DNA of 12,768 nucleotides from the NCBI GenBank assembly GCA_023430145.1, contig JAEZCD010000160.1:1-12768 (forward strand), written 5' to 3'. The notes under the pieces are model-generated. The model had not been told where the DNA came from and searched no databases. It saw only the letters and a list, made by a program, of their open reading frames with translations. A program made the position numbers and the translations under genes. Below are positions 6,290 through 12,768 of the stretch, in pieces (position 1 is the stretch's first letter; each line of letters begins with the position of its first letter). The stretch comes from Pseudomonadota bacterium (GTDB lineage Bacteria > Pseudomonadota > Alphaproteobacteria > Rhizobiales > Methylopilaceae).

Positions 6290-6889
6290 ATGGTGCGCCC
6301 CGTCCACTCCCTCGCTCTCGGCATGATTCTCCCCGTCCTCGCGCCGGCGTCCGCGATGGCGCAGGCGCCACTTTCCCCTCGGGTCCAGGAGCTCACCGAG
6401 ATGTGCGCCGCCTGCCATGGCGAGAGCGGCGTGCCGCAGGAGCCGACGACGCCCATCATCTGGGGCCAGCGCGAGGGCTACATCTACCTGCAGCTTCGCG
6501 ACTACAAACGCGGCGACCGCAAGAACGAGAAGATGGACGCGGTGGTCGAGCAGCTCGAACGCGCCGACATGCTCGCGCTGGCCGCCTATTTCGACGCCAA
6601 GCCCTGGCCGCGCAACGAGCAGCCGGAGGCCAGGGAGGACGTGGCGCTCAGGGCCGCTAGAGCGAATGTCGCGGTCAATTGCACCGGGTGCCATCAGGCC
6701 CAGTACCAGGGCGAAGGAACCCAGGCGCGGCTGGCCGGGCAGAGCCGGGAATACCTGTTCACCACAATGATCGAGACGCGCAATGGCGTGCGCGGCAACA
6801 ATCCCGGCATGACGACGCTGATGAGATCCATCACCGAAGCCGACATCGCGGCGCTCGCCGATTATCTGGCGGGCTTGCAGATCCGGTGA
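6290..6889 (+). CDS. Secreted diheme cytochrome c (c4-like), probable electron acceptor of the alcohol dehydrogenase
   Basis: 199 residues with a signal peptide ending around AMAQ (cleavage near 24). Two cytochrome c domains are visible. The first has CAACH (39-43), and its likely axial Met is in RKNEKMDAV. The second has CTGCH (131-135), and its likely axial Met is Met174 in NNPGMTTLM. Two class I domains in about 200 residues fit cytochrome c4. Its place 97 bases downstream of the quinoprotein makes it the likely electron acceptor, relaying to a terminal oxidase. Monoheme cytochromes are the usual partners of XoxF or MxaF, so a diheme partner is a mild oddity. The ATG at 6290 has only a weak ribosome site, and an ATG at 6323 is possible but would shorten the signal peptide. 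The palindrome upstream may reduce read-through. Confidence 0.9.
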   Translation: MVRPVHSLALGMILPVLAPASAMAQAPLSPRVQELTEMCAACHGESGVPQEPTTPIIWGQREGYIYLQLRDYKRGDRKNEKMDAVVEQLERADMLALAAYFDAKPWPRNEQPEAREDVALRAARANVAVNCTGCHQAQYQGEGTQARLAGQSREYLFTTMIETRNGVRGNNPGMTTLMRSITEADIAALADYLAGLQIR

Positions 6890-6906
6890 CCGAAGGCAGG
6901 TTCGGT
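6889..6906. terminator. Small hairpin at the 3' end of the cytochrome gene
   Basis: ACCGAA, loop GGCAGG, then TTCGGT: a 6-bp stem that starts at the last base of the stop codon. There is no T-run. The 167 bases between the convergent cytochrome and ankyrin genes contain no other recognisable feature. Confidence 0.25.
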
Positions 6907-7056
6907 GGTCTCGACTGCCGCGCCACCATGGCCGGCCAACGTTCTGACGCGCTCGAGGCGATCGGAACCGGGAGCGGCTTGTCCCAACGGGCGGATTAAG
7001 GGATCGAAGCGCCGGGGATGGGCGCCGCAGCGTTCCAGGTCGGGCGTTCGGCCGCT

Positions 7057-8016
7057 TCATCCGCTGCTGCACTTCTTGGGCGGGTTGTTGCCGGTCGGAG
7101 GAGATTCGAGCAACGCACGCACCGATGGATTGGCGATGTCGAACGCAGTCTTGCCGTCGCCGTCACGGTGGCCGGGATCGGCGCCGCAAGCGAGCAGCAG
7201 CGTGACGATTGCGCCGTGCCCCAGTTCGGCAGCGATCATCAGCGCCGTGCGGCCGCGATTGTCCGTGTCATCGAGCCGCGCGCCGCGGCCGAGCAGCAGC
7301 TCAACGGTGCGCAGGCCGTCGACTTCCGGAACGTCGTTGGCGTGGCCGGCCGCCCACATCAGGACCGTCAGCGCGTTGCCGTAGCGGCGGTGGACGTCGA
7401 CGCCGGCGCCCAGCAGCCGCTCGACGATGCGGGTGAAGCCGCGCGCGGCGGCATAGGCGATCGCCGTCTTCCCCGTGCTGTCCTCGGCGCTCGGATCCGC
7501 GCCGCGGCCGAGCAGCAGGTCGACGACGCGCTCATTGCCGGTGAATGCCGCCGCCGCCAGAGGGGAGACCGCCGAGCGGCCGGGCGCGTTGGGGTCGGCG
7601 CCGCGGTCGAGCAGCATGGCCACTAGGCGCGGCCGGTTGGTTTCGACCGCCAGCATCAGCGGAGTGGCTCCGGCGAGCGTGCGCAGCTCGATGTCGGCGC
7701 CCCGGTCTATGAAAAGCGCCGCCACGGCAGGGTCAGCGAGCTTCACCGCGACATGCAGCACCGTCTCCCCCCCGCGGCGGCGGGCGTGTACCGAGGCGCC
7801 GTCGCCGATCAGTGCTGCAGCGAGATCGAGGCAGCCCTTCTGCGCCGCCTGTGCCAGCAGCGTATTCACTTGCCGTTCGACCAGCGCCTGCCTGTTCGCG
7901 GCGTAGTGGACGGCGAGTTCGCGGCACTCGAGCGGGCTGGCGGCGGCCGGCGCCGCCGTCGCGGCCGCGACGGCGCAAGCGCCTCCGAAGATCCAAATCC
8001 GACGATTGCGCCGCAT
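7057..8016 (-). CDS. Secreted ankyrin-repeat protein
   Basis: 319 residues. The start MRRNRRIWIF is followed by an Ala-rich hydrophobic stretch ending AAAS, a clear signal peptide, so the protein is exported. From about residue 55 onward it is built of roughly six to seven ankyrin repeats, with the pattern G-x-T-x-L-x-x-A-(~10)-L-L-x-x-G-A-D. Examples are GATPLMLAVE, VAMLLDRGADPN, VVDLLLGRGADPS, GRTALMIAAELGHG and VTLLLACGADPG. The Cys of PLECRELA near the mature N-terminus and a Cys-Ser-Ser-Gly C-terminus are visible. Start 8016 is chosen for its signal peptide and a GAGGG site about 10 nt upstream. The frame continues far upstream, but only as antisense of the propeller gene. It is divergent from the propeller gene with 78 bp between starts, so the two may share control. 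No enzymatic motif is seen. A scaffold role in the periplasmic quinoprotein system is inferred from position only. Confidence 0.88.
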   Translation of the reverse strand: MRRNRRIWIFGGACAVAAATAAPAAASPLECRELAVHYAANRQALVERQVNTLLAQAAQKGCLDLAAALIGDGASVHARRRGGETVLHVAVKLADPAVAALFIDRGADIELRTLAGATPLMLAVETNRPRLVAMLLDRGADPNAPGRSAVSPLAAAAFTGNERVVDLLLGRGADPSAEDSTGKTAIAYAAARGFTRIVERLLGAGVDVHRRYGNALTVLMWAAGHANDVPEVDGLRTVELLLGRGARLDDTDNRGRTALMIAAELGHGAIVTLLLACGADPGHRDGDGKTAFDIANPSVRALLESPPTGNNPPKKCSSG

Positions 8017-8094
8017 GGGAAGGTCCCTCACAATGCCCGCATTCGGTTCTTCGGCCATACCGCGCTCGGATGCAACCGGGGTTGGGGGTGCAGC

Positions 8095-9123
8095 ATGCAT
8101 CAGCCGCCTGCCTCTCGTCAGGCTCGCCACCACCTGCGGCAGCCGTTCGCGCCGTGTCTCGGGGCGGCTCTCGCCGCAGCGATCCTTCTCGCGGCCGGTG
8201 CGTCGGCGGCCAAGAACACCGGCAAAGTAATCGTCTCTAACGAGAAGAGCAGCACGCTCACGGTCCTCGATCGCGACGGCAAGGTGCTGCAGTCGATCGA
8301 CACCTGTGCCCGGCCGCGCGGCATGGTCTTCAACCGCGAGCGCACCGGGTTCTATGTCGGCTGCGCCGACGACGACACCATCGCATTCTATGACATCGCG
8401 ACGCTGAAACTCGCCCGCCGCTACCGCAACATCGCTGAACCGGAGACCTTCGATCTGCATCCGGACGGGCGCCACCTCTACATCTCCAACGAGGACGATT
8501 CCGAGGCCACGGTGCTGGACGTCGAAACTGGGGACATTGTCGCCCAGTTCCCGACCGGTCCGGAGCCCGAAGGCGTGCACGTCACCCGCGACGGCAAGAA
8601 GGTCTTCGTTGCCTCCGAGATCGCCAACCTCGTGCACGTCATAGACGTCGAGCAGAAGAAGATCGTCAAGGAGATCCCAGTCGGCACCCGGCCGCGGCGC
8701 TTTGCCCTCTCGCCGGACGAGAAGGAACTCTGGGTCTCGGCCGAGCTTGCCGGGCAGGTCGATATCATCGATGTCGAAACACTCGAGACCAAGGGGCGCG
8801 TCGAGTTCCAACTTCGCGCGATGCGCCGCGAGATGATCACCCCCGTCGACCTTCTGATCACCCGCGACGGGACGAGAGCATATGTGGCGCTGGGCCGGGC
8901 TAATCACGTCGCCGTGGTCGACGTGAAGAGCCGCCAGGTGCTCGACTACATCCTGGTCGGGAAGCGGCCCTGGGGCCTGCGATTCAATGCCGACGAGAGC
9001 CGGCTCTGGGTTGCCAACGGCCTCTCCGACGACGTTTCGATCATCGACACCCGCACCGGAAAGGTGCTGGTGTCGGTGCCGGTCGGCGAGGTGCCCTACG
9101 GGATCCTCATCGATGACCAGTAG
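8095..9123 (+). CDS. PQQ-dependent catabolism-associated YVTN beta-propeller protein
   Basis: 342 residues: signal peptide (hydrophobic LGAALAAAILLAAGASAA, cleavage near 39), then a single domain of about seven 40-residue blades. Blades end in patterns such as STLTVLDRDGKVL, DTIAFYDIATLKL, EATVLDVETGDIV, LVHVIDVEQKKIV, QVDIIDVETLETK, HVAVVDVKSRQVL and DVSIIDTRTGKVL. It lacks the tryptophan-docking motifs and active-site residues of true PQQ dehydrogenases, so a catalytic role is unlikely. It fits the family described as 'PQQ-dependent catabolism-associated beta-propeller' (TIGR03866 as I recall), which co-occurs with alcohol dehydrogenase clusters. The exact role is unproven. Start at 8095 is chosen for the signal peptide and a GGGGGTG site upstream. 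Its 3' end overlaps the next gene by 11 nt, so the two are co-transcribed. Confidence 0.92.
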   Translation: MHQPPASRQARHHLRQPFAPCLGAALAAAILLAAGASAAKNTGKVIVSNEKSSTLTVLDRDGKVLQSIDTCARPRGMVFNRERTGFYVGCADDDTIAFYDIATLKLARRYRNIAEPETFDLHPDGRHLYISNEDDSEATVLDVETGDIVAQFPTGPEPEGVHVTRDGKKVFVASEIANLVHVIDVEQKKIVKEIPVGTRPRRFALSPDEKELWVSAELAGQVDIIDVETLETKGRVEFQLRAMRREMITPVDLLITRDGTRAYVALGRANHVAVVDVKSRQVLDYILVGKRPWGLRFNADESRLWVANGLSDDVSIIDTRTGKVLVSVPVGEVPYGILIDDQ

Positions 9124-10309
9124 AGCACGGGTTGCGCTGCTGGCCGGCGCGCTTGCGCTTCTGTCCGGCGCTCCCGTCGCGGCGCAGACGCCGGCACCGC
9201 GCGCCGTCACGATTGCCTATGTCGATCGCGAGGGCGACCCTGCATACAGGGGCAGTACCGGCTATGCCGGGCTCTTCCGGCGGGTCGCGGCATCGCCCTT
9301 CCCGGCCGCCGAACTCGCCGTAGCCGACAGTGCCGCGGCAGCGCGGGTGGCTGGGCTGAGGATCACCCTGATGCACAAGACCCTCGCGGAGGGCGAAATC
9401 GCCGCGGCAACGGTCGCGGCGCTCGGCCGCGACGAGGGCGCCGTGGCGGCGGTGCTCGACCTGCCGCCGCAGGAGATGCGCGCCGCGGCTCTAGCGCTCG
9501 TCGCTGAGCCGATCGTGCTGTTCAATGCCCGCGACCGCGATGACGAGTTGCGCCGCACGACCTGCCGAACGCGACTGTTCCACACCATGCCGAGCCGGTC
9601 GATGCTCTACGACGGTTTGGCGCAAGGCCTAGTGGCACTGGGCTGGTCGCGCGTGCTGTTGCTTCGCGGTCCGCTGGACGAGGACCAGGCGGTCGCCGCC
9701 GCGTTTGCCGCCTCGGCCAAAAAATTCGGCCTGCGCATTGCCGAGACGCGGCCGATGCTGCCCGGCAACGACCCGCGCAAGCGCGACCAGATCAACACCC
9801 GCCTGCTCACCGCCAATGTCGACTACGACGTGGTGTTCGTCTCCGACAGCGTGGGCGAGATGGGCCGCAGCGTCGCCTTCGGTCAGACGCGGCCGCGCCC
9901 GGTCGTTGGCACGCACGGGCTCCAACCGTCGGCTTGGCACGCCTTCTGGGAGCGTCACGGCGCGCCGCAGTTGAACCGCCGATTCCACCGTGCCACCGGC
10001 CGGCCGATGGCCGATGCCGACTGGGCGACCTGGGTCGCAGTCCGGGCCGTCATCGCTGCCCTGATCGCGCATCGCGACGTTGTGCCGGGCGATCTTGGCA
10101 CCGCGCTGCTCGACCCGGCTTCGCGGCTCGAGCTCTACAAGGCGCTGCCGGGGTCCTTCCGCCCGTGGAGCCGGCAGCTCCGTCAGGCCATCCTGCTCGG
10201 AACGCACGACGTGGTGCAGACGTTTGCGCCGGTCGATGGCGTGCTGCACGAGAAGAACCAGCTCGACACGCTCGGACCGGACGAGCCGGAGTTCGTTTGC
10301 TCCCAATGA
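9113..10309 (+). CDS. ABC transporter substrate-binding protein of the PQQ alcohol dehydrogenase system
   Basis: 398 residues. The signal peptide (RVALLAGALALLSGAPVAAQ) indicates a periplasmic protein. The mature part resembles periplasmic binding protein type I (branched-chain amino acid/LivJ-like): VTIAYVDREGDPAYRG opens the first lobe, then VAAVLDLPPQEM, EPIVLFNARDRDDELR, LFHTMPSRSMLYDGLAQGL, VLLLRGPLDEDQ and DVVFVSDSVGEMGR. It ends KNQLDTLGPDEPEFVC. This matches the binding-protein family annotated for PQQ-dependent alcohol dehydrogenase systems (TIGR03863 as I recall). The start ATG lies inside the end of the propeller gene (11-nt overlap), which gives a proper signal peptide. No importer-type permease is nearby; the ABC pair to the right is on the other strand and exporter-like. 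The ligand is unknown, possibly an alcohol or aldehyde, or the protein may have a folding or sensing role. Confidence 0.9.
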   Translation: MTSRARVALLAGALALLSGAPVAAQTPAPRAVTIAYVDREGDPAYRGSTGYAGLFRRVAASPFPAAELAVADSAAAARVAGLRITLMHKTLAEGEIAAATVAALGRDEGAVAAVLDLPPQEMRAAALALVAEPIVLFNARDRDDELRRTTCRTRLFHTMPSRSMLYDGLAQGLVALGWSRVLLLRGPLDEDQAVAAAFAASAKKFGLRIAETRPMLPGNDPRKRDQINTRLLTANVDYDVVFVSDSVGEMGRSVAFGQTRPRPVVGTHGLQPSAWHAFWERHGAPQLNRRFHRATGRPMADADWATWVAVRAVIAALIAHRDVVPGDLGTALLDPASRLELYKALPGSFRPWSRQLRQAILLGTHDVVQTFAPVDGVLHEKNQLDTLGPDEPEFVCSQ

Positions 10310-10531
10310 AGCTCTGGGCCGTTGCTGGCAGTCCCCCGAACTGCCCCGCGGGGATTGGCCGGGCGCTGGCGAGCCCCCTCGCATGGCGGTTTTCTGTTTC
10401 CGAGCATCGAGCGTGACGACCAGTCTGGCTTGTCGGGTCATCACGGCGGCGTGCGCAGCAGGAGGTTTCGCCAGCCGCAGCAAAAGTCTCCGCACGCCGC
10501 GAGAGCGGCGACGGCCGCACTGCTTCAGGTG

Positions 10532-11338
10532 TCAGTCAGTGCCGCCCGGGCGCGAGCGCAAGCCGAGAGCCGGATCATAGGCCCAGATCGCCAAGCCGAG
10601 CAGCAAGGCGAGCCACAGTAGCACGGCGCCGAGCGCCAAGAGGTTTAGCTGAAGGTAGAGCGAAAAACGGACGAGTTCGACGATAGAGGTGAATGGATTA
10701 AACCGACAGACCTCGAAGAGCAGGTCGCTGGATTCTCGGATCTTCCAAAGCGGGTAGAGCGCGGAGGAAGCGAAAAACATCGGGAATACGACGAAGTTCA
10801 TCACGCCGGCGAAGTTCTCAAACTGTCGGAACAGCGAAGAGAGCGCCATGCCGAGCGCGCCGAGGGTGAGGCCTCCGAGGACGAGCGCCGGGGCGGCGGC
10901 AAGATAGCCGAGCGGGGGCATTTGGATGCCATATAGCCAGGCGATCAGGAGGAAGGCATAGGCCTGCAGGAGCGAGACGCCCACGCCCGCCAAGAGCCGC
11001 GAGATCAGCAGAAACCAGCGCGGCACCGGCGCCGTCATCAGCACTCGCATGCCGCCCATCTCACGGTCGTAGACCATGGAAAGCGAGCTCTGCATGCCGT
11101 TGAACAGCATGACCATGGCCGCAAGACCCGGCACGAGGTAAACGTCATAGGTCACGTACGTGTCGTAGGGCGGGGTGATCGACACGCCAAGCACGGAGCG
11201 GAAGCCGGTGGCGAACACGAAAAGCCACAGGAGCGGGCGCAACAGCGCGGCGACGAAGCGCTCGCGCTGGTGGAGGAAGCGCAGCACCTCCCGCTCGCCG
11301 ATCCCGAGGAAGGCGCGCGCAGCATGGCCGGTGGTCAC
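10532..11338 (-). CDS. ABC-2 type permease, PQQ alcohol dehydrogenase-associated (PedC-like)
   Basis: 268 residues with six predicted membrane helices, e.g. around FVAALLRPLLWLFVFATGF, YLVPGLAAMVMLFNGM, SLLQAYAFLLIAWLYGI, LVLGGLTLGALGMALSS, FVVFPMFFASSALYPLW and LGAVLLWLALLLGLAIWAY. ABC-2 features are the RPLLWLF segment and the conserved REMGGMRVLMTAPVPRW loop, as in drug- and polysaccharide-export permeases. It fits the PedC family (TIGR03861 as I recall) linked to phenylethanol/alcohol catabolism in Pseudomonas. The inferred job is export of alcohols or their toxic aldehyde products from the inner membrane or cytoplasm. Start GTG at 11338 overlaps the ATPase stop (GTGA), so the two are translationally coupled. 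It converges with the binding-protein gene across a 222-bp gap that holds only a short CCCCGCGGGG palindrome (10344-10353) and nothing else recognised. Confidence 0.92.
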   Translation of the reverse strand: MTTGHAARAFLGIGEREVLRFLHQRERFVAALLRPLLWLFVFATGFRSVLGVSITPPYDTYVTYDVYLVPGLAAMVMLFNGMQSSLSMVYDREMGGMRVLMTAPVPRWFLLISRLLAGVGVSLLQAYAFLLIAWLYGIQMPPLGYLAAAPALVLGGLTLGALGMALSSLFRQFENFAGVMNFVVFPMFFASSALYPLWKIRESSDLLFEVCRFNPFTSIVELVRFSLYLQLNLLALGAVLLWLALLLGLAIWAYDPALGLRSRPGGTD

Positions 11339-12120
11339 GGGCCCTGCCCCCGACCGGTCAGCCGCTCGTAGGCCTCGCCGAGATCGGCCGCATGGACCTG
11401 GTCGCGGATGGCCGCGGCGGTTGCGTTCGCCACCACACGGCCCCGGTGCAGGACGATCAGATGGTCGCGTTCTTCAATCTCGTCGATGAGATGGGTCGCC
11501 CAAAGGAGCGCGACGGCCTGTTCGCGGGCCACGGCGTGAGCATGTGCCAAAAGGGTGCGGCGGGTCGGGATGTCGAGGCCGACGGTCGGCTCGTCGAGCA
11601 GCAGCAGCCGCGGCGCGTGCAGGAGGGCGCGGGCGATCTCGACGCGGCGTCGCTGACCGCCGCTCAGTCGCCGCACTCTCACGCCCAGGCTGCCTGCCAT
11701 GTCGAGGGCCGCCAGCGTCGCGTCCGCTCGCGCCCGGGCCTCGGCGCGGCCGATGCCGTGCAGAGCGGCGAAGTAAGCGAGATTCTGGCCGACCGTGAGA
11801 TCGAGGTCGAGCGTCGGCTGCTGGAAAACGATGCCGAGCGAGGCCAAGGCGGCCGCGCCGTCACGCACCACGTCGAGGCCCCGGATGGCGACCTCGCCGG
11901 GCCGCGGCTCCAGCAGGCGCGAGACGAGCAGGAAGAGCGTAGTCTTGCCGGCCCCGTTCGGGCCGACGAGCGCCGTAAACTGCCCGGGCGCGATCTTGAA
12001 CGACACGTCGTCAAGCACCGCTCGCTCGCCGTAGCTGAAGGACAGATTGCAAACGGACAGCGCCGAACTGGGCGGATCTGCCGGCGCCGCGCCAGCACGG
12101 GCCTCGGCCACGGCGCTCAC
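11335..12120 (-). CDS. ABC transporter ATP-binding protein, PQQ alcohol dehydrogenase-associated
   Basis: 261 residues and complete in motifs: Walker A GPNGAGKTT (53-61), Q-loop FQQPTLD (Gln100/101), signature LSGGQRRR (152-159), Walker B LLLLDEPT (172-179), D-loop GLD (181-183) and H-loop His210 (ATHLIDE). The type is the ABC-2 exporter ATPase (CcmA/NodI-like), in line with the coupled permease. It fits the ATPase annotated for PQQ-dependent alcohol dehydrogenase systems (TIGR03864 as I recall). The start is GTG at 12120. The first about 20 residues are Ala/Pro rich and unlike an NBD, so a start a little downstream is possible. It is divergent from the PqqA-like peptide gene, with 116 bp between starts. 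Nothing in that gap looks like the CXXCW protein often found with this set. Confidence 0.93.
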   Translation of the reverse strand: MSAVAEARAGAAPADPPSSALSVCNLSFSYGERAVLDDVSFKIAPGQFTALVGPNGAGKTTLFLLVSRLLEPRPGEVAIRGLDVVRDGAAALASLGIVFQQPTLDLDLTVGQNLAYFAALHGIGRAEARARADATLAALDMAGSLGVRVRRLSGGQRRRVEIARALLHAPRLLLLDEPTVGLDIPTRRTLLAHAHAVAREQAVALLWATHLIDEIEERDHLIVLHRGRVVANATAAAIRDQVHAADLGEAYERLTGRGQGP

Positions 12121-12227
12121 GGCCGCCCCTTTGCGCGGCGACGCTCGTCCGCTTTCCTCGACGGCCCCATCGCCCCGGGTTCACTCTCACGCTGCCCGTC
12201 TCGGCAATCGGCGCCGACGGCAGCGGC

Positions 12228-12232
12228 AAGGA
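12228..12232 (+). promoter_or_regulatory. Ribosome binding site of the PqqA-like peptide
   Basis: AAGGA with a 4-nt spacer lies directly before the ATG at 12237. It supports translation of the 31-codon reading frame. Confidence 0.5.
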
Positions 12233-12236
12233 TACC

Positions 12237-12332
12237 ATGGGCAAGGAGTGGCCCAAACCGGAGATCCAGGAGGAAGAGGTCGGCCTCGAGGTGATAAGCT
12301 GTCAATCGGCCGAGATCGACGAAACCGCCTGA
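12237..12332 (+). CDS. Orphan PqqA-like peptide with Cys in place of the cross-linked Tyr
   Basis: A 31-residue reading frame with an AAGGA site. Its sequence starts MGKEWPKPEIQEE and continues EVGLEVISCQSAEIDETA. Compared with Methylobacterium-type PqqA as I recall it (W-x-x-P near the start, then VGMEVTSYESAEID), the Trp, the Pro, an upstream Glu, V-G, the key Glu (Glu18), V, S and S-A-E-I-D all align without gaps. The decisive Tyr position is Cys22 (codon TGT at 12300-12302), one transition away from Tyr TAT. It is over 8 kb from the pqq operon and on the opposite strand, with no biosynthetic gene after it. Downstream (12333-12514) there is no gene until the recombinase end. It could be a decayed second pqqA, a divergent substrate for PqqE, or a peptide with another role. 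Homology is strong for its size; expression is unproven. Confidence 0.7.
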   Translation: MGKEWPKPEIQEEEVGLEVISCQSAEIDETA

Positions 12333-12514
12333 TCCCGCGGCGGGGCTGGGCCTTGCCACCACGTTGGCGTTGCGGCTAACCGGGTGGGCTGTCGATCTAT
12401 GGGTTCGCGCTCCTTGTTGATCGGGGCAGCTTCCGCTCCGCTCGAAGCAGCTCGTCAGCTTCGATAGGCACCCGAAGCACACGATTCACGTCAGCGTGCC
12501 GCCTATAAAAGGCT

Positions 12515-12766
12515 CTACGATGAGCTGGCTCGCAGCAGCACGTTTCGAACAGTCGAGGCATGCCAGCTCTTCCCACGAGCCGTCCGCACGCCTCGACCAT
12601 TCAGGCCATCCGCGATTTCAGCGAGGGTGCGGCAGCCGGCGGCCCGCAGCGTCTTGATGATCGGCAGGATGCCTTCGGCCATGGCGGCGGCCTGCAGCCG
12701 TTGTGTCGCGCGGCCTGCTGCGGCAGCCTCAGCGGCGTTTGTCCGGTTGCCCAGCGTGAGGCCCCT
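12515..12766 (-). CDS. Serine recombinase/resolvase, C-terminal part (runs off the right edge)
   Basis: The minus-strand frame entering from the right edge has 83 residues to a TAG at 12517-12515. It starts LTLGNRTNAAEAAAAGRATQ, continues AEGILPIIKTLRAAGCRTL and AEIADGLNGRGVRTARGKSW, and ends HASTVRNVLLRASSS. The pattern LGNRTN...A..I(L)PIIK.L.AAG..TL..IA..LN.RGV.TARG..W..STVRN.L.R is the C-terminal DNA-binding (helix-turn-helix) end of resolvase/invertase-type recombinases. The catalytic serine domain, if intact, lies outside the window, so intactness cannot be judged. It marks a mobile-element boundary close to the orphan PqqA-like gene. No att site or terminal repeat is visible inside the window. 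Confidence 0.8.
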   Translation of the reverse strand, partial: RGLTLGNRTNAAEAAAAGRATQRLQAAAMAEGILPIIKTLRAAGCRTLAEIADGLNGRGVRTARGKSWHASTVRNVLLRASSS

Positions 12767-12768
12767 CG

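Noticed and set aside
6890..7056. Gap between cytochrome and ankyrin genes, checked for a coding remnant
   Set aside because: No frame shows a recognisable motif; only the small hairpin listed above.
8017..9210. Upstream extension of the ankyrin frame by about 400 codons
   Set aside because: It is antisense to the propeller gene and would bury the signal peptide at 8016 in the middle of the protein.
10310..10531. Gap between the convergent binding-protein and permease genes
   Set aside because: Searched for a small gene or a strong terminator; only a 10-bp CCCCGCGGGG palindrome is visible, which is expected by chance at this GC content.
12117..12482. 121-codon minus-strand frame upstream of the ABC ATPase, considered as the missing CXXCW protein
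   Set aside because: It has no CxxCW motif and no signal peptide, and it is antisense to the PqqA-like gene.
12397..12600. 67-codon minus-strand frame with a CCC run overlapping the recombinase end
   Set aside because: The other frame reads a convincing recombinase C-terminus in 12515-12766; this one overlaps it with no family pattern.

Overview
The window is a GC-rich stretch from a Gram-negative proteobacterium, most likely an alphaproteobacterium. The grounds are codon use, secreted quinoprotein genes, and a PqqA-like peptide that resembles Methylobacterium-type PqqA. The genus cannot be named from this sequence. The theme is pyrroloquinoline quinone (PQQ): its biosynthesis, a PQQ-dependent alcohol dehydrogenase that uses it, and the accessory set that usually travels with such dehydrogenases.

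Layout, left to right. Positions 1-660 hold two decayed genes facing each other: a DMT/EamA transporter (+) and an alpha/beta hydrolase (-). Positions 821-3926 are a tight minus-strand operon, pqqA-B-C-D-E, whose B/C, C/D and D/E junctions overlap by 4 nt. Between pqqA and the next gene, at 4057-4270, lies a frameshifted remnant of an MDR-type (quinone/zinc) oxidoreductase. At 4489-6889 on the plus strand are a secreted PQQ alcohol dehydrogenase with the lanthanide-type Asp pair and a diheme cytochrome c. A secreted ankyrin-repeat protein (-, 7057-8016) is divergent from a YVTN beta-propeller protein and an ABC-type substrate-binding protein (+, 8095-10309). An ABC-2 exporter-type pair, permease and ATPase, occupies 10532-12120 on the minus strand. 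The right end carries an orphan PqqA-like peptide (+, 12237-12332) and the C-terminus of a serine recombinase (-, running off the edge).

How the genes work together (partly inference): PqqA is cross-linked by PqqE with PqqD as chaperone, then trimmed by a protease not in this window, and processed by PqqB and PqqC to PQQ. The cofactor loads the periplasmic dehydrogenase, which passes electrons to the diheme cytochrome. The propeller protein, the binding protein and the ABC pair match families described as associated with PQQ-dependent alcohol dehydrogenase systems (ped/exa-type clusters).

Three departures from the textbook PQQ pathway stand out. The second PqqA-like peptide has Cys where the cross-linked Tyr should be. 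PqqC has Ile at the position of the catalytic His154 (Klebsiella numbering). The conserved N-terminus of PqqB can only be translated from a CTG codon. Together with the flanking pseudogenes and the recombinase, they suggest a locus with a history of rearrangement, and either divergence or early decay of the PQQ pathway.
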